From Pseudomonadota bacterium (GTDB lineage: Bacteria; Pseudomonadota; Alphaproteobacteria; Rhodospirillales; 2-02-FULL-58-16), in NCBI GenBank assembly GCA_022572335.1, contig JACZWD010000117.1:1-8454 (forward strand): a stretch of 8,454 nt of DNA, in the 5' to 3' direction. Below, one piece after another: positions 1 through 7,641 of this stretch (positions are counted from its first letter, which is position 1; each line of letters begins with the position of its first letter). Below the pieces are notes generated by a model that saw only the letters and a list, made by a program, of their open reading frames with translations, did not search any database and was not told where the DNA came from. The position numbers and the translations under genes are program-made.

Positions 1-121
1 CCCGGTACGGCAACAACCCAGCGTCGGAAGTGACCTTGGAACCGTGGAACTCAAGCTTCAAGCAACGGTCAAAATACAGCCTCAGAACCCCCTCTTTCGA
101 TTCACCCATCGGGTGAGCCAT
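1..121 (-). CDS. IS1380-family transposase, N-terminal fragment (runs off the left edge)
   Basis: Reading the minus strand from an ATG at 121-119 gives 40 codons that remain open to the window edge. The peptide begins MAHPMGESKEGVLRLYFD and continues with RCLKLEFHGSKVTSDAGLLP. The LKLEFHGSKVTSDAGLL-Y-R block is the conserved start of IS1380-family (DDE transposase group 1) proteins. A second in-frame ATG at 109-107 could also be the start. No strong Shine-Dalgarno is visible before either; the purines about 15 nt upstream of the first are weak. The catalytic DDE residues lie outside the window, so it cannot be said whether the gene is intact. It is divergent from the rpiB operon. I am fairly sure of the family from the motif and less sure of the exact start. 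Confidence 0.82.
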   Translation of the reverse strand, partial: MAHPMGESKEGVLRLYFDRCLKLEFHGSKVTSDAGLLPYR

Positions 122-152
122 ATCAACACCCCAAGTCTGCCTATAACGTAAT

Positions 153-170
153 GATTCTTATACCAGAATC
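153..170. repeat. Inverted repeat GATTCT-N6-AGAATC
   Basis: Perfect 6-bp arms flank TATACC. It lies 31 bp upstream of the transposase start, inside the presumed IS end. It could be part of the transposase promoter or operator, or a transposase-binding subterminal site. The function is inferred only from position. Confidence 0.4.
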
Positions 171-392
171 CGGGTGCGCTGTCGTCAAATCACAGGGTTA
201 TCTGGGCAATGCGGGATAAATCCCCGGGACGACGTTGTCCCTTTTGGCGCGCTACCGGAGGGTCGTGCCAAGGCGACCGGCAGGCGCTCCATTTGCCCAA
301 GGGCCGGGTTCTGTTTGCCGATACTGTGCTACTGCCGGTCTCGCCCCGATGGGACGCCGGCCACAGGCGCGACGCGACAACTTGTGGCAGGC

Positions 393-438
393 TGGTATGG
401 CAATTCGATATATGGTATCCAGCGGGAAAATATGGTAT
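393..438. promoter_or_regulatory. Possible operator array: three TGGTAT motifs at 20-bp spacing
   Basis: TGGTAT is found at 393-398, 413-418 and 433-438, all in the same orientation and evenly phased. They lie 54-99 bp upstream of the chosen rpiB start, where a promoter or operator is expected. TGGTAT resembles one half of the dyad operators used by some GntR-family regulators, but no complete dyad (TGGTATACCA) is present here. A regulator cannot be named. The motif count and spacing are directly seen, and the regulatory role is inference. Confidence 0.3.
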
Positions 439-450
439 CTAGCAGAAAAC
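411..450. repeat. Imperfect 20-bp tandem direct repeat upstream of rpiB
   Basis: Copy one is 411-430 and copy two is 431-450. They match at 16 of 20 positions and share TATGGTATC, AGC and AAA in register. The core TGGTAT occurs at 413-418 and 433-438, and a third time at 393-398, again exactly 20 bp away, although the surrounding bases of that copy do not match. A 20-bp period is close to two helical turns, which would put the motifs on the same face of the DNA. Confidence 0.6.
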
Positions 451-491
451 TTAGCGGGTCCGTTCGGTCCACCAAAAAAAACGCACGCGTC

Positions 492-935
492 ATGCCACGG
501 AACACCATCGCCATCGCCAGTGATCACGCCGGGCTGGAGCTTAAGTCCGTGCTCAAAAATGACCTCACGGAGCAGGGTTTCAGCGTACTGGACCTTGGCA
601 CCGACAGCCCCGAGTCGGTCGATTATCCGGACTTCGGCTACGCCCTGGCCGCCGCCGTGAAGGACGGCAGGGCGGGGCGCGGGGTATTGATCTGCGGAAG
701 CGGCATCGGTGTCAGCATCGCCGCCAACCGCACCCCTGAAATCCGTGCCGCGTTGACCCATGACGTCGAAGATGCGCGCCTGGCGCGCCGGCACAACGAC
801 GCCAACGTCATCTGTTTCTCCGGGCGGACGATGGCCGCCGATACGGCGCGCGATTGCCTGCGGGTGTTCCTGGAAACCGAATTCGAAGGCGGCCGCCACG
901 CCCGCCGGGTCGAAAAACTGTCCCATCCCCAATGA
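492..935 (+). CDS. rpiB: Ribose-5-phosphate isomerase B
   Basis: This 147-residue protein of the RpiB/LacA/LacB family interconverts ribose 5-phosphate and ribulose 5-phosphate in the pentose phosphate pathway, in the cytoplasm. Visible family motifs are IAIASDHAG (residues 6-14), DYPDF (44-48), the active-site loop CGSGIG (68-73) with the candidate catalytic Cys68, SIAANR (75-80), RRHNDANV (99-106) and the C-terminal FEGGRH--RV (131-140). Length is normal for the family. ATG 492 was chosen because family members begin two to four residues before the I-A-I-A-S-D-H strand. Its upstream sequence is A-rich with no clear Shine-Dalgarno. An in-frame ATG at 432 would add 20 residues that do not look like the family. 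It is the first gene of the presumed operon, 22 bp before glyA. Confidence 0.95.
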   Translation: MPRNTIAIASDHAGLELKSVLKNDLTEQGFSVLDLGTDSPESVDYPDFGYALAAAVKDGRAGRGVLICGSGIGVSIAANRTPEIRAALTHDVEDARLARRHNDANVICFSGRTMAADTARDCLRVFLETEFEGGRHARRVEKLSHPQ

Positions 936-957
936 TGCAAAGGAAGGACCACCGTTG

Positions 958-2268
<1,311 letters not shown>

Positions 2269-2304
2269 CCGGACGACAACAGGGGAGGGGGAGGACCAAA
2301 AACC

Positions 2305-2763
2305 ATGCGCTGTCCTTTTTGCGGCCACGGTGACACCCAGGTCAAGGACTCGCGTCCGACGGAGGAGAACGCCACCATCCGGCGGCGGCGCTACTGTCCC
2401 GAGTGCGGATCCCGTTTCACCACCTTCGAGCGGGTCCAGCTGCGCGAGCTTTCCGTCATCAAGAAGGACGGCGAGAAGGTCCTGTTCGACCGCGAGAAAT
2501 TGATGCGCTCGCTGAGGATCGCGTTGCGCAAGCGGCCGGTGGAAGACGACCGCATCGAACGCATCGTCAACAGCATCCAGCGGCGCCTGGAGACCCTCGG
2601 CGAGAGCGAGATTCCGACCAAGGTGGTCGGCGAGATGGTGATGGACTACCTGGCCGACCTGGACAAGGTGGCCTACGTGCGCTTCGCTTCGGTCTATCGC
2701 AACTTCCGCGAGGCCAAGGACTTCGAGGACTTCGTGGGAAAACTGGGTGGCGACGACGGCTGA
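2305..2763 (+). CDS. nrdR: Transcriptional repressor NrdR
   Basis: This 152-residue nucleotide-sensing repressor of ribonucleotide reductase genes has an N-terminal zinc ribbon with Cys3-x2-Cys6 and Cys31-x2-Cys34 (MRCPFCGHGDTQVKDSR, then RRRRYCPECGSRFTTFER). An ATP-cone domain follows from about residue 49 (VIKKDGEKVLFDREKL) to about 140 (YVRFASVYRNFREAKDFEDF). Length matches the family norm of about 150-160. A very strong purine tract, GGGGAGGGGGAGGA at 2282-2295, precedes the ATG. The final 17 bp overlap the GTG start of ribD, so the two are probably translationally coupled. No NrdR box was seen in this window, so its reductase targets lie elsewhere. The glyA-nrdR-ribD linkage is common in Proteobacteria. 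Confidence 0.97.
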   Translation: MRCPFCGHGDTQVKDSRPTEENATIRRRRYCPECGSRFTTFERVQLRELSVIKKDGEKVLFDREKLMRSLRIALRKRPVEDDRIERIVNSIQRRLETLGESEIPTKVVGEMVMDYLADLDKVAYVRFASVYRNFREAKDFEDFVGKLGGDDG

Positions 2764-3862
2764 CGCCAACGACATCCATCACATGCGCGCAGCCCTGACC
2801 CTGGCGCGGCGCGGGCTGGGCGCCGTGTGGCCCAATCCGGCCGTCGGTTGCGTGCTGGTACGCGACGGCCGCGTGGTGGGACGCGGCTGGACCCAGCCGG
2901 GCGGCCGCCCCCACGCCGAAACCGAGGCCCTGCGCCGCGCCGGCGACGGGGCCGCGGGCGCCACCGCCTATGTCACCCTCGAGCCCTGTGCCCACTACGG
3001 CCAGACGCCGCCCTGTTCCAAGGCCCTTGCCGCGGCGGGGGTGGTCGGCGCCGTGATTGCCCTGGAAGACCCCGATCCCATGGTTTCGGGCCAGGGAATG
3101 GCGCGGCTTCGCGACGCCGGCGTCGCCGTCACCGACGGTGTCTGCGCGGCGGAGGCCGGCGAGGTCAACGCCGGGTTTTTCCTGCGCGTCAAGGAAGGCC
3201 GGCCGCTGTTCACCCTCAAGACGGCGACAACCCTGGATGGGCGCATCGCCACCCACGGGGGCGACAGCCGGTGGATCACGGGCGAGGCGGCCCGGGCCTG
3301 GGCCCACCGCCTGCGCGCCGACCACGACGCGGTGATGATCGGCATCGGCACGGCCCTCGCCGACGACCCCGTGCTCACCTGCCGCCTGCCCGGCCTGGAG
3401 GACCGCTCGCCGGTGCGCATCGTGGCCGACAGCCGCATGCGCCTGCCCCTCACCAGCCGGCTTGTGGAAACGGCGCGCCAGACGCCGACCTGGCTGATCA
3501 CGGCAAAGGGCGGCAACGCGGACAGGCGCGACGCATTCGCGGCGCTGGGCGTGACCGTGATCGAGGCCGACGCGGATGCCCGGGGCCGCCCGTCGGTGCG
3601 CTGGATAGCCGGCGAGCTCGCCTCCCGGGGCCTGACCCGCGTCCTTGTCGAGGGCGGCGGCGTGCTGGCGGCGGAACTGCTGCGCGGCGACCTCGTCGAC
3701 CGGCTGGCCTGGTTCCGGGCCCCGCTTCTCTTCGGCGGCGACGGCGTTCCGGCCGCCGCGGCCTTCGGCGTCGACGCGCTGTCCGATGCCCCGGCGTTCG
3801 CGCGCTCCGCCGTGGTGGAGGCGGGGCCGGACATGGTGGAGACCTATTGCCGCGAAACCTGA
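2747..3862 (+). CDS. ribD: Bifunctional riboflavin biosynthesis deaminase/reductase RibD
   Basis: This 371-residue enzyme carries out the second and third steps of riboflavin synthesis: deamination of the diaminopyrimidine made by GTP cyclohydrolase II, then NADPH-dependent reduction of the ribosyl group. The N-terminal cytidine-deaminase-like domain (about 8-145) shows WPNPAVGCVLV (28-38), the zinc ligands His56 and Glu58 (PHAETEA), and Cys81 and Cys90 (LEPCAHYGQTPPCSKAL). The C-terminal reductase domain shows FTLKTATTLDGRIAT (155-169), SRWITGEAARAWAH (174-187), MIGIGTALADDPVLT (197-211) and a VLVEGGG loop. The start is GTG 2747, inside nrdR. It keeps the conserved D-x-x-H-M-x-x-A segment that an ATG at 2783 would remove. 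ribE follows after 9 bp. Confidence 0.96.
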   Translation: MATTADANDIHHMRAALTLARRGLGAVWPNPAVGCVLVRDGRVVGRGWTQPGGRPHAETEALRRAGDGAAGATAYVTLEPCAHYGQTPPCSKALAAAGVVGAVIALEDPDPMVSGQGMARLRDAGVAVTDGVCAAEAGEVNAGFFLRVKEGRPLFTLKTATTLDGRIATHGGDSRWITGEAARAWAHRLRADHDAVMIGIGTALADDPVLTCRLPGLEDRSPVRIVADSRMRLPLTSRLVETARQTPTWLITAKGGNADRRDAFAALGVTVIEADADARGRPSVRWIAGELASRGLTRVLVEGGGVLAAELLRGDLVDRLAWFRAPLLFGGDGVPAAAAFGVDALSDAPAFARSAVVEAGPDMVETYCRET

Positions 3863-3871
3863 GGCGAAATC

Positions 3872-4459
3872 ATGTTCACCGGATTGATCACCGACATGGG
3901 CCACGTGCGCGCCATCGGCGGCGACAGGGATAAGCGCATCGAATTCGCGACCCGGTACGATACCGACGCCATCGCCGTCGGCGCCTCCATCTGCTGCGCC
4001 GGCGTCTGCATGACGGTGATCGACAAGGGCGCCGGCTGGTTCGCCACGTCGGCCACGGCGGAGACGCTCTCCAGAACCATTCTCGGCGGCTGGGAGGCGG
4101 GCACGCCGGTCAATCTCGAGCAGGCCCTCAAGGTCGGCGACCCGTTGGGCGGCCACATGGTGCTCGGCCATGTGGACGGCGTTGCCCGGGTCGCCGAGGT
4201 GGCGCCGGACGGGGAATCCCTTGGGCTCGCCATCGCGGCGCCGGACCACCTGATGCGCTATATCGCCGCCAAGGGATCGGTGGCCGTCGACGGAGTCTCC
4301 CTGACCGTCAACGAGATCGTCGAGGACCGTTTCGCCGTCACCGTCATCCCCCACACCCGCGCCGTGACCACCCTTGGCACCCTTGAGGCGGGCCGTGCGG
4401 TGAATCTGGAAATCGACATGGTGGCGCGGTATGTTGCGCGGCTTCTGGGAAAGGAATAG
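3872..4459 (+). CDS. ribE: Riboflavin synthase, alpha subunit
   Basis: This 195-residue enzyme performs the last step of the pathway, the dismutation of two 6,7-dimethyl-8-ribityllumazine molecules to riboflavin and a diaminopyrimidine. It starts with the characteristic MFTGLI and has two internally similar lumazine-binding barrels. The first (about 1-97) has VGASICCAGVCMTV and ends in NLEQALKVGDPLGGHMVLGHVDG. The second (about 98-195) has GSVAVDGVSLTVNEI, FAVTVIPHT--VTTLG and VNLEIDMVARYV. Length is normal. GAGGCGA at 3861-3867, overlapping the end of ribD, is a good ribosome binding site for ATG 3872. The same gene is called ribC or ribE in different species. Confidence 0.96.
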   Translation: MFTGLITDMGHVRAIGGDRDKRIEFATRYDTDAIAVGASICCAGVCMTVIDKGAGWFATSATAETLSRTILGGWEAGTPVNLEQALKVGDPLGGHMVLGHVDGVARVAEVAPDGESLGLAIAAPDHLMRYIAAKGSVAVDGVSLTVNEIVEDRFAVTVIPHTRAVTTLGTLEAGRAVNLEIDMVARYVARLLGKE

Positions 4460-4461
4460 CC

Positions 4462-5580
4462 GTGGCCCACCGCGACCACCTGGCGTCCATCGAGGATATC
4501 ATCGAGGACGCCCGCAACGGCCGGATGTTCATTCTCGTCGACGACGAGACGCGCGAGAATGAAGGAGACCTGATCGTGCCCGCGCAGATGGCGACGCCCG
4601 ACTCCGTCAACTTCATGGCCAAGCACGGCCGCGGCCTGATCTGTCTTTCCCTGACCGCGGAGCGCGTCCGCGAGCTGGGCCTGCCGTTGATGGCCCGCGA
4701 AAACACCTCGCGCCATCAAACCGCCTTCACCGTCTCCATCGAAGCGCGGGAGGGGGTGACCACCGGCATATCGGCGTCCGACCGGGCGCGCACCATCGCC
4801 TGCGCCATCGACCCGACCAAGGGGGCCGACGACATTGTCTGCCCCGGCCATGTGTTTCCCCTGGAGGCGCGCGACGGCGGCGTGCTGGTGCGCACGGGCC
4901 ACACCGAAGCGGCGGTGGACATCGCCCGCCTGGCGGGGCTCAACCCTTCCGGGGTGATTTGCGAGATCATGAACGAAGACGGCACCATGGCCCGCCTGCC
5001 GGACCTGGTCTTGTTCGCCCGCTCCCACGGCCTCAAGATCGCCACCATCGCCAGTCTCATCGCCTACCGGCTGCGCCACGACCGCATTGTCGAACGCACC
5101 CTCGAAACGACCCTGAACAGCGTTTACGGCGGCGCGTTCAAGATGTTCCTGTACGTCAACCGGACCGCGTACGCCGAGCACATCGCCCTGGTCAAGGGCG
5201 ACCTGTCGACGGACGGTCCGGTGGTCGTGCGCATGCACGCCCTGAACGTCCTCGAGGACGTGCTCGGCGACACCGGTTCCGGCAAGGCCGAGGATCTCCA
5301 TCAGGCCATGCGCATGGTCGAAAAGGAAGGACGCGGCGTTATCGTGCTCATCCGAGAACCGCGCCGGACCAGCCTGTCCGACCGGCTGCGGGGTACGCCG
5401 GGCAAGGACGGGCCGCCGGCCGGAGAGCTGCGCGATTACGGTGTCGGGGCCCAGATTTTGCTCGATCTCGGTGTCAGCGAGATGATCTTGTTATCCAACA
5501 CCAAGCGCACCATCATCGGCCTCGAGGGCTACGGTCTGAGCGTCGTCGAGCAGCGGCCCATCCCGGCACCAAAGGATTGA
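4462..5580 (+). CDS. ribBA: 3,4-dihydroxy-2-butanone 4-phosphate synthase with degenerate RibA-like C-terminal domain (RibBX-type)
   Basis: This 372-residue fusion has an N-terminal DHBP synthase domain (about 7-205) that makes the four-carbon precursor of lumazine from ribulose 5-phosphate. It carries the intact motifs DDETRENEGDL (27-37), HGRGLICLSL (55-64), SRHQTAFTVSI (83-93), TGISASDRA (101-109) and TGHTEAAVDIARLAG (145-159). The C-terminal domain (about 206-372) aligns with GTP cyclohydrolase II, including VALVKGD-like and DYGVGAQILLDLG--EM-LL-N elements. However, the three zinc cysteines are replaced (Asn262, Ser273, Lys275 by alignment), EGRGIGL is replaced by EPRRTSL, and the segment after it is shortened. 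Cyclohydrolase activity is therefore unlikely. The start is GTG 4462, with AAGGAA at 4451-4456, two bases after ribE. Automatic annotation would call it RibBA. Confidence 0.93.
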   Translation: MAHRDHLASIEDIIEDARNGRMFILVDDETRENEGDLIVPAQMATPDSVNFMAKHGRGLICLSLTAERVRELGLPLMARENTSRHQTAFTVSIEAREGVTTGISASDRARTIACAIDPTKGADDIVCPGHVFPLEARDGGVLVRTGHTEAAVDIARLAGLNPSGVICEIMNEDGTMARLPDLVLFARSHGLKIATIASLIAYRLRHDRIVERTLETTLNSVYGGAFKMFLYVNRTAYAEHIALVKGDLSTDGPVVVRMHALNVLEDVLGDTGSGKAEDLHQAMRMVEKEGRGVIVLIREPRRTSLSDRLRGTPGKDGPPAGELRDYGVGAQILLDLGVSEMILLSNTKRTIIGLEGYGLSVVEQRPIPAPKD

Positions 5581-5583
5581 ACA

Positions 5584-6048
5584 ATGACCACGCGGTCCCA
5601 CGTGCTCATCGTCGAAGGCCGGTTCTACAGTGACATCGCGGACGAGCTGGCGAAGGGCGCCACGGCGGTCCTCGACCAGGAGGGGGTGTCCTACGAACGC
5701 CTTCCCGTACCGGGGGCCTTCGAGGTGCCGGCGGGCGTGCGCTTCGCCCTGCGCGCCATGGAGCTTGGTTCGGGACCGGCGCGCTACGCGGGCTTCATCG
5801 CGCTCGGCTGCGTCATCCGCGGCGAGACCGACCACTACGAACACATTTGCCGCGAGGCCAGCCGGGCGCTCATGGACCTGTCGGTGACCTACACCGTGGC
5901 CCTCGGTTTCGGCATCCTCACCTGCGACACGCACGAGCAGGCCCGGGCCCGGGCCGCCGTGGATCAGGCGAACAAGGGCGCCACCGCGGCCAGGACGTGC
6001 CTGCGCATGATGGACCTCAAGAAAACGCTTCGTCTCGTGGTCCAATGA
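5584..6048 (+). CDS. ribH: 6,7-dimethyl-8-ribityllumazine synthase
   Basis: This 154-residue enzyme condenses the butanone phosphate from the ribBA-like product with the pyrimidine from the RibD branch to give lumazine. Members usually form pentamers or icosahedral shells. Visible motifs are VEGRFY (10-15, the substrate-binding aromatic region), PVPGAFEVP (41-49), the phosphate and active-site loop GCVIRGETDHYEHIC (75-89) with candidate catalytic His84, and GFGILTCDTHEQARARA (108-124), followed by NKGATAA. Length is normal. AAAGGA at 5571-5576, inside the end of ribBA, lies 7 nt before ATG 5584. Its stop overlaps the nusB start in an ATGA arrangement. Confidence 0.97.
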   Translation: MTTRSHVLIVEGRFYSDIADELAKGATAVLDQEGVSYERLPVPGAFEVPAGVRFALRAMELGSGPARYAGFIALGCVIRGETDHYEHICREASRALMDLSVTYTVALGFGILTCDTHEQARARAAVDQANKGATAARTCLRMMDLKKTLRLVVQ

Positions 6049-6584
6049 ATGCCGGCGTGAAGACGGCCGGGGGCGGGAAGGGAAGGGCGTCCGCCGGCCG
6101 CCGGCGCAGCGCCGCCCGGCTGGCCGCGGTCCAGGCCCTCTACGAGATGGACATGGCGGGAGCGGCCGCCGATCCCATCCTCGGCGCCTTTCTCCAGGAC
6201 CGCTGGAAGGTGAACGGTGAGAACGGCGCGGCGGCGGACCTGGCCGAGCCCGACGGCGAGTTGTTGGCCGACCTGGTACGTGGTGTCGCCGGCCGCCGCG
6301 AGGAACTGGACGGCATGATCGGAGCCGCGTTGTCGGAGAAGTGGACCCTGGAACGCCTGGAGGTGGTGCTGAGGGCCATTCTCAGGGCCGGCACGTATGA
6401 GCTGCTGGTGCGCGGCGACATTCCGCCCCGGGTCGTCATCAACGAGTACCTGGAGGTGGCCCATGCCTTCTTCGCCGGCGCCGAAACCGGCCTTGTCAAC
6501 GGCGTTCTCGACCGCCTGGCCCGCACCCTGCGGCCCCGGGAAATGGAGGAGACCAAGGGTGGGCAGACAACGCAAGAACCGTGA
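6045..6584 (+). CDS. nusB: Transcription antitermination factor NusB
   Basis: This 179-residue all-helical RNA-binding protein pairs with S10 (NusE) at boxA sites in rRNA antitermination. The first 20 residues are a basic, glycine-rich tail. The NusB core then follows: RRSAARLAAVQALYEMDM (20-37), LLADLVRGVAGRREELD (73-89), LRAILRAGTYELLVRGDIPP (109-128), RVVINEYLEVAHAF (129-142) and GLVNGVLDRLARTLR (149-163). It is longer than the roughly 140-residue E. coli protein because of the N-terminal tail and an insertion at about 50-72, as is usual in alphaproteobacteria. The ATG at 6045 overlaps the ribH stop by 4 bp, and the 3' end overlaps thiL by 26 bp. Confidence 0.95.
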   Translation: MNAGVKTAGGGKGRASAGRRRSAARLAAVQALYEMDMAGAAADPILGAFLQDRWKVNGENGAAADLAEPDGELLADLVRGVAGRREELDGMIGAALSEKWTLERLEVVLRAILRAGTYELLVRGDIPPRVVINEYLEVAHAFFAGAETGLVNGVLDRLARTLRPREMEETKGGQTTQEP

Positions 6585-7560
6585 GTTCGAGCTCATCGCC
6601 CGTCACTTCGCTCCGCTTTCCGCCGCCGAGCCCGGCGCTTTCGCGCTTACCGACGACGCCGCCGTGCTGGCGATCGAGCCCGGCCGCCGCCTGGTGGTGA
6701 CCACCGACACCATGGTCGCCGGCGTCCACTTCCTGCCGGAAAACCCGGCGGGCACCGTGGCCGCCAAGCTGCTCAGGGTGAACCTGTCCGACCTCGCGGC
6801 CATGGGCGCCAAACCGCTGGCCTACACCCTTTCGGCGGCCCTGCCCGAGACCGTGGAAGACGGCTGGCTGGAGCGCTTCGCCCAGGCCCTGGCGGCGGAT
6901 CAGGCGTCTTTCCAGATCACCCTGATCGGCGGCGATACGGTGGTGACTCCGGGGCCCCTGACCCTCACGCTCTGTGCCCTGGGAACCGTGGCCGAGGGGC
7001 GCGAACTGCGGCGCTCGGGGGCACGGCCCGGCGACACGGTCTACGTCTCCGGCACCATTGGCGACGCCGCCCTCGGCCTGGCGGCGTTGCGGGGCGAGTT
7101 GTCCGGGCTTGCCCCGGAGCTGCGCGAAACCCTCGGCGAGCGATACCTGCGGCCGCAACCCCGCGTCGCATTGGGACAACGCCTGAGCGGCCTGGCCCAC
7201 GCCGTGGCGGACATATCCGACGGGCTGGTGGCGGACCTGGGCCACATCTGCGCCGCCTCGGGCACAGGGGCGACGGTGGAAGCGGCGCGCATACCCTTGT
7301 CGCCGGCGGGACGGGCCGTCCTCGAGGCGGATGCGGAGCGCATGACAACCGTGCTTGCCGGAGGCGACGATTATGAACTTCTCTTCACCGCGCCGCCGGA
7401 GTCCGCCGACACCCTGGCCGGGCTGTCCCGGGAACTGGACCTGCCGCTGACGGCGATCGGGCGGATCGACGAAACGAAAGGCGACGGTGTCCGCGTCGTC
7501 GACGAAAACGGCCGCCGGATCGAACTTGTTGAAAACGGGTACCGCCATTTCCGGAGTTGA
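6559..7560 (+). CDS. thiL: Thiamine-monophosphate kinase
   Basis: This 333-residue enzyme of the PurM/ThiL ATP-binding superfamily phosphorylates thiamine monophosphate to thiamine diphosphate. Motifs in order are REFELIARHFAP (8-19), LTDDAAVL (30-37, metal and ATP site), VVTTDTMVAGVHF (46-58), AKLLRVNLSDLAAMGA (69-84), LIGGDTV (122-128), GARPGDTVYVSGTIGDAALGL (154-174), ADISDGLVADLGHI (217-230) and GGDDYELLF (268-276). Length is normal. The GTG start at 6559 sits inside nusB and has a strong GGAGGAG at 6545-6551, which decides the start. It closes the tightly packed gene cluster. Confidence 0.95.
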   Translation: MGRQRKNREFELIARHFAPLSAAEPGAFALTDDAAVLAIEPGRRLVVTTDTMVAGVHFLPENPAGTVAAKLLRVNLSDLAAMGAKPLAYTLSAALPETVEDGWLERFAQALAADQASFQITLIGGDTVVTPGPLTLTLCALGTVAEGRELRRSGARPGDTVYVSGTIGDAALGLAALRGELSGLAPELRETLGERYLRPQPRVALGQRLSGLAHAVADISDGLVADLGHICAASGTGATVEAARIPLSPAGRAVLEADAERMTTVLAGGDDYELLFTAPPESADTLAGLSRELDLPLTAIGRIDETKGDGVRVVDENGRRIELVENGYRHFRS

Positions 7561-7641
7561 ACGCCGCAACCCTCGACCGGATACTTTCCATGCGCCCCTC
7601 AACCGTGATAATGCGGGACCGACGACGGAGAGCACTGAGCG

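Larger units (their letters stand above)
1..220 (-). mobile_element. Partial IS1380-like insertion sequence (transposase-proximal end)
   Basis: The transposase fragment at 1-121 implies an insertion sequence whose transposase-proximal end lies in the non-coding stretch to its right. The boundary is not resolved. Composition is visibly more AT-rich to about 220 and turns GC-rich after it, and a 6-bp inverted repeat (GATTCT, 6-nt spacer, AGAATC) lies at 153-170. The other end of the element is outside the window, so terminal inverted repeats and target duplication cannot be matched. The end at 220 is an estimate from composition only. Confidence 0.5.
122..491. other. Non-coding region between IS transposase and rpiB
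   Basis: This 370-bp stretch separates the divergent transposase from rpiB. Short open frames cross it but none resembles a known protein. It contains an inverted repeat at 153-170, two adjacent small palindromes at 213-224 and 226-241, a 20-bp imperfect tandem repeat at 411-450, and a run of eight A at 474-481. The operon promoter should lie here if transcription starts near rpiB, but I find no convincing -35/-10 pair. The best -35-like hexamer is TTGTGG at 382-387, without a good -10 at normal spacing. No tRNA or recognisable riboswitch was seen. Confidence 0.6.

Noticed and set aside
303..314. Minus-strand ACAGAACCCGGC, resembling the conserved 3' part of RNase P RNA
   Set aside because: Only this short block matches. 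The conserved 5' GAGGAAAGTCCGG element and the rest of the core are absent nearby, so it is treated as chance.
209..442. A 77-codon plus-strand open frame upstream of rpiB
   Set aside because: There is no Shine-Dalgarno, no family resemblance, and it runs through the palindrome and repeat region; two other open frames cover the same bases equally well.
936..957. Possible regulatory leader between rpiB and glyA, such as a glycine riboswitch
   Set aside because: The gap is only 22 bp and holds just the glyA ribosome binding site.
2567..4354. A 595-codon minus-strand open frame across nrdR, ribD and ribE
   Set aside because: It is a shadow of the sense genes. It is rich in Gly, Arg, Ala and His with no family motifs.
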